Positions 36,604-49,642 are shown, numbered from the stretch's first letter. The stretch is 64,000 bases of DNA from Erythroxylum novogranatense (GCA_029891385.1 CM057235.1:23243120-23307119), one strand, 5' to 3'. Notes: generated by a model not told the origin, from the sequence alone. Numbers and translations: made by a program.

Positions 36604-38228
36604 TGATATGTGTTTAATTGTTGATACATTTAATTATTTATATTTAGCGATTAATGATATGAAAATGTTTAAGATATTCACTTTAATTCATATATGATTT
36701 TGGGTATAATTTAGAAGTAAATAAATTAAAGTGAGTCGAAAGTACTGTATTTGAGTTGTTTTCTGAAGATCAATTTTTACTTGTCTTTATAAAATAAGGA
36801 GAAGAAAATTAAAAGGCAAAAAAAATAGAAGAAGAAGGAAATAAGGGAATAAAATGATAGCAAAAGCAAGGCACTGAAGACCAAAACGGCAGAAGCTGGA
36901 AGACGTTCTGCATTTTATTTAAAACATATAAAAGGCATGACCCAGTAGAAAAGAATTGGAGAGCACAGCGTGTGCGCGTTTTGTTCAAAACGCACAGTCG
37001 AAGGCTGCAGGCTAGAGAGGATTTAAAGGAATAGTAGCGAGGACCTAGGGGAGTGTGAGAAAATCATCCTATCAAGCAGAATAGTAGAGGCATAGCGTGG
37101 GTGTGATACGCCTGCGTTTAACGCAGTTTGCTGCATTAACGCAGACGATGAGAGGCATGAAAATGACGAGGTGTGAGGAGGCTACGTAGAAAGTTTACAG
37201 GCCTGAACAGAAGGGGTGGACCAAAACCCCCCACTTAAATTGTCCCATCAGCTACAGTAGATAGTGAATAGCAAAAGTGAGAGGCTTGGCGGAGAAAAGG
37301 TTGCGGCTTGGTTGAGAGAAGAGAAGGATCTTTGGTGGGAGATTCAACGGGGCTGAAGCATTAGTTTAGGAAGAGATTTATAAAGGATTAGACGTTCCGG
37401 TATTGATTTAGAGGTGACATCGATGTCGACTATCTGGGTTGAGTATTATTTTATTATTTTATTGTTTCTTTCTCTTATTAAAAATTAATTGTGTTGTCCT
37501 ATGTTAACTGGTTTGAATGTATGGATAATTGAATTTTCGTTATTGTTCGGTTATTTGTGTATGAACCCATTGAGTTTTGTGAGATGATGATTTTAATGCA
37601 TTCATTGAATTATTAATTGCAAATTCATTGCTAGAATTTCAATATAATATGTAATTGTTATGTTGAAATTCATGCGTAGCGATTAATGATTTGTAATTAT
37701 TAGGGATAACATGACCTAGGGTAAATGACGCATAATATCTAGTTGTTGCCTTGATTAATTGGTTTTCCTAATTCGTAATGCTACTACCTAATTAAATCTT
37801 AAAATCGTATCCTAAGTTATTCGGTGGTTAGGTTTAATTAATGATCGTATCTTGATTAAACAAAACCTAAGGAAAAACTCGGATTAATTGTTAACCCATG
37901 ATTAATAATTACTATGAAAGGTTAAAGAACAACAAATTAATGAAATATGCTTGATTAAGGTGTAGGTCGAGATTGAACTAAAGAACCATGGCCTTATCGA
38001 ATTTTCCACTTTTATCATTTTTTGCATGTTTTCTTTAATTTATTTTTATTAGTTAGTTTCATCTTATTTTTATATTCCAAAATCCAAAACCCCTCGTTAA
38101 GTCTAAACATTGATTAATTTCAATTCATAAACTTTACACACACTCTCTGTAGGATCGACTTAGACTCACCACTACTATAGTAGGAGGTCTAGATATTTTA
38201 TTTTGACTAGCGTAACAACACGCGATCA
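36604..38228 (+). mobile_element. Athila/Tat-like LTR, apparently solo
   Basis: It starts TGATATGTGTTTAATTG at 36604 and matches the minus-strand LTR at 1-400. The body contains palindromes at 36972-36995 (GTGCG...CGCAC arms) and at 37112-37126 and 37131-37144 (CTGCGTTTAACGCAG type). The 3' end near 38228 (ACACGCGATCA) is not certain and no clean target duplication was found. No gag or polypurine tract adjoins it. Confidence 0.6.
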
Positions 38229-38287
38229 AATGCAAATACAACACATTACACATTACACATTAAAATCATTAAACTAGGATATTACAA

Positions 38288-41200
38288 TTTCTATCGTCCT
38301 TATAAAAATTTTGTCCTCAAAATTTTGAACAAATATACTCATCTGAAAGATATGGATATTGAACTCACATCCACTCTTTGTGCTTCCACTTTGTCAATCA
38401 CTTCATGGGGGCCAACATATTGTGGACTTAACTCGTCACATTGTCTAAAACAAACTATTCCTTTCCATGATGATATTCAAAAAAATTCTTTTAAAAAAAA
38501 CTCCACATGCTTCCTCTATTTCTACACCTAGCTTTACTGTCGATTTTAGATACTATCACTTTGACCAAACCATTTTGATCTTATTTGTGGTTATCTGAAC
38601 CAGTTAAGTCCAACCAATTTTCTTTCATCTATCTCATCCTCATATACCATCACTTTATGTAACTATATACTTCCAATCACTTAGAGATTAATCTATAAAG
38701 AGAATACTTACTTTAAATAGTTAAGAAATGAGTAAATTTTGTAATTTGATCCTTTATCTCTCATATACTATCATATATACTTAGATTTCGTGAAATTGCT
38801 AGCATCAAATCCTTTGTAATATGCTTCCATTTTCATTTCCGAATAGGGAGTAGTTGGGCAAATTTTTTTTTTGCTTATTGGTTCTTTGGCTCTCATCCTT
38901 GACTTGTTGATTTAAACATGCATTTGAACATATACTTTGCTATCACCCTTTTCATATCTTTTCAATCATAAAACACTTTCAAGGCATACTGCCTCTTTGG
39001 GTTCCTTAGATGCTTAATATACATTAGTGAGTGACTTAATGTGGAATTTTTTTTCTTGAGTGCAACCATGTCTACTACACACCATTCCTGACCTAACATT
39101 AATGTAACATTACCTCTCAATAAAATGCTCTCGAAATTTACAACTTTTCTCCATATGAAACTTCTTTGTTGAAATCATTGCTCACAAATAATCAGTTTAG
39201 TTACAACCTTGCTAACTTAACCATACATCAAACCATCCATTTAACACTATCAAGATTCACATCTACTTAGATTACTACTAATGAAACTTTTGATTAAGGT
39301 TCTTATAAAACAATTGCTCGTATATATTTCTGAATAATAAGCATTTCCTTTCTCATTGTCTCTAATTATAAACAAAATTCAATAATATTGTTTTGTATTT
39401 TTTATGTTTCACATGTACTTTTTAGCTTTCGAATCTCAAATCCACAATCACTAGTGAATTATTTACTATACTTTTGTCATTTCCTATCATACTCTTTGGA
39501 ATCAAATCAATCATTTAAGATCGTATCTTAAAAAACTAACATAATGTCCTATTCATATAAAAACCATTCAATTACCTCAAAGTTCAATTTTTTTTACTAA
39601 CTCATAATGCAATTATGATCTTATCAAACCTCAATCTCTCTAAACAGGGAGTATACCACACACTTCCATTGTGCTACTCTGATGTTTAGTAAATGTATAT
39701 TTAGTTATCCATTTTTATTACATCAGAACTCAATCAAGGACTTTATTAGTTACTAATTTTTTTTTAAAACAATCTAAAATCTCAACGACATACTTATTCA
39801 AAGGTCTCATACACAATTCTTACATTCTCCCAATCGTCAATTATAATTATCTATAAAATGATAGTTATACATTCTAATGAGACAATTCTCTGTTATGGAT
39901 CAAAACTTATCACTAACATTTCCTTGAAAATTTTACCACCATTTTCACTCTCTTGATTGTCAATAAATAAAACAACTGATTTACAACAAAAAAAACTCAA
40001 AATAATGAATGTTTAATACTTAAAATCAATATGCTAATGTAAACATAATTGGAAGCTTATATCAAGCCGATCATTGTTCCCAAAAGTATTGTTTAATCAT
40101 CAGTCTTGATTAAAGGTTCCATAATAATGTCATCCATAACATTACTTTGTATGAATCCAAAAATCACATTACAGTCAAAAATAGGCTTCACATTTAACAC
40201 AAAATTTTATGATAAAATTGATATTTATTCTAATCAATCACTTCATAAGGTCATAACGTTTAAACATATCAAAAGTCAGTCTCTAATTACTTCTACCAAT
40301 AATTAATCCTCAATGAATTCAAATGTAATAAGCATATTCATCCTCTAGATATATTTATAAATTACTTCTCCAACATTAAAATGTTGAATAACCTAGTAAA
40401 CTTTTGTACGAATAACTTGTATAGTAATCTCTTAGTACTTTCTAGCTATCCTGGCTAATATGCTAAGAGATGGGAGCATTCTACATTTCTTGTTGAATAC
40501 TACATCTAACTTCCCTTGTGTACCAATCCTAACTTCCTTTAAACACAATCCACATCAACACAATGTACTATTAGTCAATTTCCTTCCTACTATGACTTCA
40601 TAGTCATGGATATCTAATAAGATCAACCCGTTAGAGAGCTTTTAAGTCTAACTACTATGTAACTACCTCTATGAACATTCTACGCTTCTTACGTAGTTTT
40701 AGTGAAAGTAGTCATTATCAAATGGCACTTTAAAAGCTCCAACTTCACACTAATCTATCTAATGAAATCTTTTAGCAGATACGAATGGATAGTTCTAGGA
40801 TTGATCTCAATATATTCATCATTATCGGTACCTATCACCATACCAGATGTATCCTTAGCATCTTGTTGGGTTATTACAATTACCCTGACCTATGCAAATG
40901 GTCTCCTTACACATTAACTACACCTTCGTATTGAGCTACTAGTGTTTTTAGGAGTCTCTAGACATTGTAGGTGGTCTTACTAACCTCTAAGTAGATGATA
41001 TTCCTCGTCTCATCCTTCTATCACAAAGCCATTTAAATTCATTATTCTTATCCCAATCTAACCAAATTAGGGAAATTTTGATACCTCTACTCTCATCAAA
41101 TGATTTTGTGCCTAACATACAAATATACTCGATCAAACTCCCTAACACTATTAGGCCTCTTATGACTGGCGCATCGTCAATGTCCGTATTTTTATTGTTC

Positions 41201-41357
41201 ACTCAACATAAAAACAAAATTCCACTAGTATTTTTTCTAGTCTTAATTGTTTTGGATGGGGATAATTCATAAAGAAAAACATTTACTGAACCATCCTTGT
41301 GCTTAGTTTCCTAAGTTGAAGGTACTTCAAGTGCTGGAGCCTTTACTGTGTCTTTGG
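38288..41357 (-). mobile_element. Very old Ty3/gypsy internal region, 3' (pol) to 5' (gag) remnant
   Basis: At 38288 the plus strand reads GGATATTACA just before 38288, followed by a degenerate TTTTGTCCTCAAAATTTTG, the same junction type as at 4772. At 38390-38480 the sequence matches the integrase end of the chromovirus (compare 5120-5230). At 40987-41202 a gag-like piece remains on minus (KSFDESRGIKISLIWLDW). The middle is too decayed to read. It continues after the hAT insertion at 47614. Confidence 0.55.
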
Positions 41358-41964
41358 CAATGTTATGAATACCGTACCGGACTCGGTGCAGTTGAGCTCT
41401 AGAATCAGAATCTTTGATGTAACGGTCAAGACTGGGTACCGTTTCGGGATATTTTTTAATTTTATAAAATAGTCCCTAAACTTTTTAAAAATTGCAAAAT
41501 AGTCCATATTGATATATTATACAACCTGTCTCAGTATACTTTATTAGTTTATCGTTTACATCAACCATACTTTAAAAATCTTAATAATAAATAATAATGA
41601 CAATTAATTTGAAATAACAATAATTTTAAATGTTTTACATATAAATAATAACCACAATTAATATAAATAAAGACAATCATCATCATACAATTATAAAACT
41701 AAGAATAATACAAAGCATTTAAAATATTACAATCATACAATTTCATCATTATAATAAATAATATTACATATTTACATCAAAAGATTCAAAACATCCGATA
41801 AAAAGAACAATAAATATTACAAAAGGTTGATGACGAATAAGCAATCAAGTAGAAGTTGAACTGAAACAAAATATTACATTTACATTACATACATATAATT
41901 TAACATAAACATCAATGATCAAATACAAGTAAAATTAAAAGAAGAGGAAAATAAAACACGAAGT

Positions 41965-44401
41965 TCAATCACAATGGCGGATACCATTGAACTTGAGCTG
42001 CGACCCCAATCGATCATTTGGTACAAAATCCTCATCATTGAGAGGAGCTTCATCATCATCATCATTCAAATTTAATGCACCAAATGACATGTCAATGCTT
42101 TCCCATCCAAGATCATCTTCCACATTCAAATTACTCACATCAACCAAATTGGGTTCTTCAGAAACCCAATCCGCCAAAATATCAATATTATCAATCGCAA
42201 TTGGATCATTTGAACAACTTGTGCTACTAAGAGTCGTAGTAAACAATTATATTTAATTATTAGAAAATTATAAGAAATTATATAAAAATAAATAATGAAA
42301 ATAATGAAAATAACATACCTTTCCCGAAGCTTTAAATTGTAACGAACAAAAACCAAGTCATTCAACCTCTTATGCTCCAATCTATTCCTTTTCTTGGAAT
42401 GGATAAATTCAAATGTGCTACAGTTTCGTTCACACCCAGTTGCACTCACACATTGACTTAAAATTCGAATCGCAAGCTTTCTCAAATCTGGAACACTACA
42501 TCCGAAAAGATCCCACCAAGCAACTGCAAGTTATAAGAAAACAAAAGTAGTGTTATAAACAAAATAAAGTGATAAATAAATTTCAACAAATAAGAAATAG
42601 GAAATAAGTAATACCTGGAGAAAGAAGTCCTCTTTGTTGAATAGCGACCGACATTCCAAAATCTCCATAAGAGTACTTATAAGCCTCCATTTGTGTGGTT
42701 AAAGCAATTTGCATTGAGTCATGAGGAACAATTGTTGTAATTGTCATAAGCATTCCTCTACTAACTCCAGCTTGCTTTTCAACATCCAATCTAAAATACA
42801 CACTGGGATTCAAAAATGCCCCAGCTACAAACAATGGAGAAGAAAGTTGTTTTTTCCTTCTCTCATTAATGATTGAGATATATGGCTGGTATAAAGAAGG
42901 CCTATGTTTCAGATTGGCCTTGATTACTTCCGTTGCTCTCTCCATAGCATCAAAAATATAACCCATTGTTGGCTTTTCTTCACTATCAGCCAACCGAAAC
43001 ACCCTCACCAAAGGCTCACAAACTCGGATAACGAATTGACATTGCGACCAAAATTTCCTATCTTCCAGTATGATACTACAAACTTCCATTCCAGCATTAG
43101 ACCTAGCATGCTGAGATGTAACCCACTTATCACTTGTAAACATTTGCCTTAACTCCACCCTCAACGAAAGAAAAGACTAAAGTGATAAGAAATTTGTCGC
43201 AAATCTTGTCACAGCAGGGCGACACAAATTCCTACCATTGATAAATCCCGTTCTCATCAAATTTAAAACCCATGCACGATTATAAATAAATTTTGTCACC
43301 TTCTTTGCCTTCTGCATGGTCTCATCAAAAACAGGAAAATACCTAGGATTTCCTATATCCTCCAGTATTAAGTCAATGCAATGTGCAACATAAGGAGTCT
43401 AAAAAAATGAATTATAGGTTCTCTGCAACCTTATCCCTGCCGCTTTATAAGCGGAATCATTGTCAGTAATAAATTGAACAATGTTTTCCACCCCTACTTC
43501 ATTCACAACTTCATCAAATATCTGAAACAAATTATCAACACTTCTAATCAGCCCAGATGCATCAATCGATTTTAAAAACATAGAGCCATTAAAACAATAA
43601 ACCAAAAAATTTATGATAGGCTCTTGTCTCCTATTCGTCCAACCATCACACATAATTGAGCATCCATTAATACCCCAATTCACTCTTCTTTCAGCCAAAT
43701 AAGCTCTCATTTCAGACACAGCACAACTCAAAAGTTTGCCTCTTAAGTCATCAACCGATGACCCTTTGTATCCTGGACCATAAGAGGCTATGGCATCTAT
43801 CATAGGTTGATAATAATATGATTGAGAAGCATTAAATGACGAACCTGTATCATACCACCATCTAACTACTGCCATATCCACATTGTGAGTCGCATCTCTT
43901 ATGCGCATTGCACTACTGAATTGAAGGTTGGGCTCCAGGAGTTGTTCGTGGTGCAAAGAAACCAGGCAGCTGCCTTCTTCTCTTCCTCACTTCAGATTGT
44001 ACAGGATCCTGAAACTGAGATGGGACACTACCAGTATCACTACCACAACCACTTCCACCTTGAACATCTCCATAATCACCACGGAAACCGAAAAATGAAC
44101 TTCCACTACCAATTTCAAGATTCAATCTTTCGCTTCTATCTTTCTCAAATTGGTGTTCATCAAGCAATGTCTTCATTTGCCACTTCACATCATGAGTGAC
44201 TTTTTTACATGCTTCCACATCTCCTTTAACCCCAGCTAAATGCCTTTTTAATCGGGTGATTCCTCCACCTTTCAAATTCTTGTTACAAAACAAGCAAATG
44301 GTATGATTCTTTTGATCGAACCGCATGAAAGATGAGCCCAAGTTTGGATCATTGTATCTTCCTGAACTAGATTGATCGGGAGTATTTGAACTTCCTTCCA
44401 T
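41965..44401 (-). pseudogene. hAT transposase (BED finger, DUF659, dimerisation region), decayed
   Basis: Three exons are visible: 42615-44401, 42319-42523 and about 42231 to 41965, with GT-AG introns. The N-terminus carries a BED-type zinc finger (CLFCNKNLKGGGITRLKRHL) and a basic stretch. The middle has the DUF659 pattern (GCSIMCDGWTNRR, FITDNDSAYKAAG). Exon 2 holds the hAT C-terminal region (VAWWDLFG, then SATGCERNCSTFEFIHSKKRNRL). The C-terminus is acidic. Damage seen: a one-base frameshift near 43914, an in-frame TAG near 43397 where relatives have Trp, and a TAG near 43177 where Gln is likely. Otherwise it is well preserved, suggesting recent loss. Cut-and-paste transposition in the nucleus is the family role. 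Confidence 0.92.
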
Positions 44402-44511
44402 TTATCTTTACACAAAAATGAATAACATATAATTTCAGTACATAATGACAATATGCACAAAGCTAACAATTCAAAACATTCAACATATATAATAACTAAC
44501 ACAAAACATAC

Positions 44512-46170
44512 TCCAATGCAATTCAATTCCAATTCAATCCAATTCCAATTCCAATTCCATTCATTTCATTCAATTCCCATTCAATTCCAATGCAATTCAA
44601 TTCAATTCAATTCAATCCAATTCCAATTCAATTCTATCCCAATTCAATTCAATTCAATTCAATTCAATTCAATCCAATCCAATTCAATTCAATCAAATTC
44701 AATTCAATTCAATGCAATCCAATTCCAATTCAATTCCATCACAATTCAATTCAATTTCAATCCAATTCAATTCAATTCAATCCAATTCAATCCAATCCAA
44801 TTCAATTCAATCCAATCCAATCCAATCCAATTCCAATTCCAATTCCAATTCCATTTATTTCATTCCATTCATTTCATTCAATTCCCATTCAATTCCAATG
44901 CAATTCAATTCCAATTCAATTCCATTCCATTCAATTCAATTCCAATCCAATTCAATTCAATCCAATTCAATTCAATCCAATTCAATCTAATTCAATTCAA
45001 TCAAATTCAATTCAATTCAATTCAATTCAATCCAATTCAATCCAATTCAATTAAATCAAATTCAATTCAATCCAATCCAATCCAATCCAATCCATTCCAT
45101 TCCATTTCAAATCAATTCAATCAAATTCAATTCAATTCAATGCAATCCAATCCAATCCAATTCAATTCAACCCAATTCAATCCAATTCAATTCAATCCAA
45201 TACAATCCAATTCAATTCAATTCAATCCAATTCAATTCAATTCAATTCAATTCAATTCAATTCAATTCAATTCAATTCAATCCAATCCAATTCAATCCAA
45301 TTCAATCCAATTCAATTCCAATTCCAATTCCATTCATTTCATTCAATTCCCATTCAATTCCAATGCAATTCAATTCCAATGCAATTCAATTCCAATCCAA
45401 TCCAATTCAATGCAATCCAATTCAATCAAATTCAATTCAATTCAATTCAATCCAATCCAATTCAATCCAATTCAATTCAATCAAATTCAATTCAATTCAA
45501 TCCAATCCAATCCAATCCAATTCAATTCAATCAAATTCAATTCAATTCAATTCAATCAAATCCAATCCAATCCAATCCAATTCAATTCAATTCAATCCAA
45601 TCCAATCCAATTCAATCCAATTCAATTCAATCAAATTTAATTCAATTCAATCCAATCCAATCTAATTCAATTCTATTGCAATTCAATTCAATGCAATTTC
45701 ATTCCAATTCAATTCAATTCCAATCAAATCCAATTCAATTCAATTCAATCCAATCCAATCCAATCCAATCCAATCCAATCCAATCCAATCCAATCAAATT
45801 CAATCCAATCCAATCCAATCCAATCTGATTCAATTCCATTGCAATTCAATTCAATGCAATTCCATTCCAATGCAATTCAATTCCAATCCAATCCAATCCA
45901 ATTCAATTCAATCCAATTCAATCCAATCCAATTCAATTCAATCAAATTCAATTCAATCAAATTCAATTCAATTCAATGCAATCCAATTCCAATTCAATTC
46001 CATTGCAATTCAATTCCAATTCCAATTCCAATTCAATTCCAATCCAATCCAATTCAATCCAATTCCATTCCAATTCAATTCAATTCCAATTCAATTCCAA
46101 TTCAATTCAATTACATTTAATTCCATTCCATTCCAATTCAATTCAATTAAATTCAATTCCAATTCATTTC
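44512..46170 (+). repeat. AATTC/AATCC pentanucleotide array with higher-order units
   Basis: About 1.65 kb is made almost wholly of AATTC and AATCC pentamers with occasional AATTCC hexamers. A distinctive block (TTCATTTCATTCAATTCCC and following CAATTCCAATGCAATTC) occurs three times, at about 44548-44610, 44850-44920 and 45330-45390. Another (CCATTGCAATTCAATTCAATG) recurs near 45675 and 45835. Stop codons are absent from the plus frames, so long QFNSI-repeat ORFs appear; these are by-products. The array lies in the 5' untranslated part of the hAT element. Confidence 0.97.
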
Positions 46171-46985
46171 AAAACATACTCCAATCCTAACAATTACAAA
46201 ACATTCATAATTCCCTTTACATTCAATCAATTTTCAATCCAAATTCCAATTCCAATTCTATTCAATTCATTTAATTCCAATTCCAATTTCAATTCCATTC
46301 ATTCCAATTCCAATTTCATCCATTCCAATTCCAATTCCATTAATTCCAATTCCATAATTTTATACTTAACTAATTATTTATCAAAATTCAATACCCAAAT
46401 ATTAAAAATTAATGACCATTTAACAAATATAAAAATGTGTCAATTAATGATTATCAATTTTATATTTAATTATTAATTTCACATTTAATCAATTATTTGT
46501 CAATTGTTCAATTTGGTTTAAATGTTGCTTTGATTTTAATTATCAAACTCAATTTCAATTTTCAATCTCAATTTCTCAAACTTAATCAAAACTCAATCAA
46601 AACAACTGAATTGGGATTCAACTCAATTTTACAAACTCAATTCACAAACTCAATTTCACAATTTCAAACTCAATTTCACAAATTAGTTTCACAAAAGTAA
46701 ATCAATTCAATTCATTCAACCTTCAAGCCTTCAAAGTTCAAGCCTTCATTTTCAGAATTTACCCTAATCAAACCTTCATCCGAAATCAATTTATTTTTCC
46801 CCAATCAAATTCAAAGTTTCAAACCTTCATCCGAAATCAACCTGACAACGCAACCTCCTCAACCATTTTCAGATTTTCCATTCAATTCCACCATTTTTTC
46901 CCTCAATCTCAATCTCAGCAGAAATTAACAACAACTCCACAACACCTACGAATCTAGGATCACAGCAGCAATCAACAACAAATTT
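46171..46985. other. AT-rich segment of the hAT element between array and leader
   Basis: Decayed AATTC-like sequence to about 46360, then unpatterned AT-rich DNA with CAATTTCA-type phrases. There is no coding evidence. Confidence 0.5.
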
Positions 46986-46989
46986 TCAT

Positions 46990-47420
46990 TAAAAATCAAA
47001 CACAAAGTCAAAAACATACACCCAAAACAATCGGGTCTCCGGTGAAGGTCGGCCGTCGGGTCTTTCTTCGGTCGGTGGTCGTGTCGTGTGTCGATGACGA
47101 GGAGAACGGAGGAGCAGGCGGGAAGAAGCGGCGACGAGCGACGAGCAGATCCGAGGATCGATGAGCAGATCCGAGGAGGGAGGAGGGACGAGCAGATCTG
47201 TCGACGACGACAACAGATCCGACGACGAGGAGCAGCGACGAGCGGCGAGGAGGGAAGAGTAGATCCGAGGAGCAACGAGGGAGGGAGGACCAGATCCGAC
47301 GACAGAGGATCAGCTACGAGGAGAGGCCAGTGGCGATGAGAGGGTCCGGAGGAGAGAAATCGAAGAAGAAGAGAAGCGAAGGTCGGGGAAGGGGAGGCCG
47401 TGCGGGTGGATATTTTTAGG
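46990..47420 (-). promoter_or_regulatory. GC-rich subterminal leader/promoter region of the hAT element
   Basis: A CpG- and purine-rich island with imperfect GAGCAGATCCGAGGA repeats (47140-47300) lies just inside the 5' end of the transposase strand. The non-autonomous copy at 11589 keeps an equivalent island at 12790-13120. It probably contains the transcription start, but no TATA box was fixed. Confidence 0.45.
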
Positions 47421-47613
47421 TTTTATTTTTTTATTTGCAATTTCGTCCCTCAAAAATTTTTTTTTGCCAAACGGTCCCCAAAATACCGGTATTGACGGTA
47501 TCGACCGGTACCGACCGAAACCGGCCAGTACCGACTGGAATCAATACCCGGTATTTATAAGCCCGTTCCGGTACCGGCCGGAACGGAACGGTATCCATTA
47601 CATTGGTCTTTGG

Positions 47614-49642
47614 TACCCTTAAGGTTTCGTCGATGGATTTTATTGTGAACTTAAAGACAAACTATATAACACTGGAAAATTTTTTGTAAACTCACATGCA
47701 TAAAAAGAACAAAACTTTATGGGTTACTTTATTCATAAAATCCACGTAAAAACACATTTTATAGACAACCTTATTTCAAAACAGGCTCTAATTCCACCTG
47801 AAAAGACCCATCTTGGAGTTCCCCTTCCAGAAACCGAGTCCCACAATAGCCCTCCAATTGATATCTAACTCAACTGAAGGGTTCCTGCAAAGCCAAGTCG
47901 TTTAATTATTAAAAACCTTTTATAATTTAACTTTTACAAGTGCGAAAAATAATGGAAACTTTTTCTTTTCAAAACGTTTTATTAAAAATTTCAACAGCAT
48001 AACAACTGCTTTTATAAGATTTCCAAATTTCAAAAACTTGTATAACACATTTTTAAAAACTTCTAAATTCACAACAATTTCTCAACTACAAATTATGGAC
48101 TTTAGGTCTACTCACAAGCAACCACAAACAAACAATTCTCAACAGTCACTACAATAAACTTTAAAAAGCTAAAACATATTCAAGAATTTCATTTAAAAGC
48201 CTTTGTAAACATCCATTCTTTACACAAATGTACATATCAAAATGACATAAGCATAGCAACACCTGACGATACAATTAATCTTGTGACTATGTCCCAATTA
48301 CTGCAGCACCTGTACACATACCAGGGGTAGGTTATTTAAAATCATAAAAATAAAGGTGAGCTAAACGAGCCCAGTGAGTGTAATAAGTTTACTAAAAGTT
48401 AACTTTTTATGACAACATAACTAAACTATTCCATACAATTATAAAGCTTATAGTAAAACATTTTCCATAACAATTTATTTATATATCATCAAATCTTGTA
48501 ATAACATAACATTTTGTAAAACATAATTTCAATTTTTCTAAAATACTATTTCAAAATGCTTGTCGAAATTAAACTCATAATATAAAAGTTTCTATTTTCT
48601 ATTTTTCTTTTCCTTAAGCAATAAATATACTGGCAATAAGTTTTCTAAGAACTTTAATATTGAAAAATAAGCTAGCCATTAGAATTAGTACCAAATGATA
48701 TCTCTCAAATCAATTTTAACATAAATAGTGGCATAATTAATATTTTCATGACTTTCCTTACTCAACATAGCCCACCACTAGTTTCTTTACCATATGTTAC
48801 ACTAGGCATAAAGTCACGAAGCTGGTTCTGCATCGCTTACCTACAACTAGTTACCATTGTTAACAAAGTTGGTTCTGCATTGCTTACCCGTAATAGGCTA
48901 ACTGCTATAGACTGGTAGTTATGGAGCTAGTTTTGCATCGCTTACTCGTAACAAGTCACGAAGCTAGTTCTACATCGCTTACCTATAACTAGATAACCAT
49001 TATTTACGGAGCTGGTTCTACATCACTTTCTCGTAATATGTTAACCACTATAAATATACTGATATAATAACATGTATAAAGCCTACCAGTGTACCATAAG
49101 CAAAAGCAACTCTTACATTTATGACTAATCTTATTTTCTAAATGAAGTATAGGAGGATCCATAATTGAATTATTTCAATGTAACTCACAATCATTTAAAA
49201 TTTAACTTTCAAATTAAACCCACATATTGCCAAAGCATACACTTATGCTAGCGATATTCACTTGTAAAATATCATTTGTAGAAAACTCAACATAAATATT
49301 CATTTCATTATCAAATGAAAACCATTTGCATAAAATCAATTTAAAGAATACTCACATGTCATTAGTTCTTTTGTAAAGAATTTAGTCATATAAAATAATT
49401 AAGATACACTCACACATCATTAATTCTTGTAAAAAGAATTTAGCCATATATAACAATTAAAATAAACTCACAATTTTGCACACTTATTGCTAAGCACACT
49501 CACACATTCGCTAACTCTCCTTTACCTACACAAAATGCATTTTACTTAGGCATTAAAACTATATATTTAGTTTACCCGAAATCGAGATTTGTATCTAATC
49601 ATGTAACATGCATGGTAATCATATTTCTGCTTACTTCCGTAA
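47614..49642 (-). mobile_element. Continuation of the old gypsy element: leader, PBS-like site and 5' LTR
   Basis: 47614-47784 continues the minus-strand sequence broken at 41357. A PBS-like TGGAATTAGAGC is on minus at 47785-47796 (two changes from the initiator-Met consensus). From about 47800 to 49642 the sequence is non-coding and LTR-like on minus: CACTCACTGGGCTCGTTTAGCTCACC near 48355-48380 is a typical LTR phrase, and 48815-49031 has internal repeats. The outer end is not defined. Confidence 0.5.
48815..49031 (-). repeat. Five-copy repeat in an LTR
   Basis: Units related to GTAAGCGATGCAGAACCAGC on minus occur at about 48815, 48862, 48920, 48957 and 49005 with spacing of 37-58 bases. 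Confidence 0.85.

Larger units (their letters stand above)
41358..47605 (-). mobile_element. hAT transposon, 6248 bp, complete ends
   Basis: A perfect 8-bp target duplication GTCTTTGG (41350-41357 and 47606-47613) flanks ends reading inward CAATGTTATGAATACCGTACCG and CAATGTAATGGATACCGTTCCG. Subterminal CCGGTACCG-type motifs cluster at 47478-47600. Transcription is on the minus strand: GC-rich leader (46990-47420), a 1.6-kb AATTC array (44512-46170), then a transposase gene (41965-44401) with disabling changes. Shorter relatives lie at 11589 and 15431. It splits an old gypsy element. Confidence 0.93.

Noticed and set aside
40106..40917. Short plus-strand ORFs with hydrophobic stretches
   Set aside because: They lie antisense in a decayed gypsy internal region and have no support.
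44512..46170. CRISPR array or minisatellite gene
   Set aside because: No spacer-repeat alternation; it is a simple pentamer array in a plant transposon.
44453..46476. Long plus-strand ORFs (up to 395 aa) made of QFNSI repeats
   Set aside because: They follow from a five-base repeat with no stop codon in any plus frame; overlapping versions exist in all three frames and none has a gene context.
46946..47339. ORFs rich in Arg, Asp and Ser on both strands
   Set aside because: Compositional by-products of the GC-rich hAT leader region.
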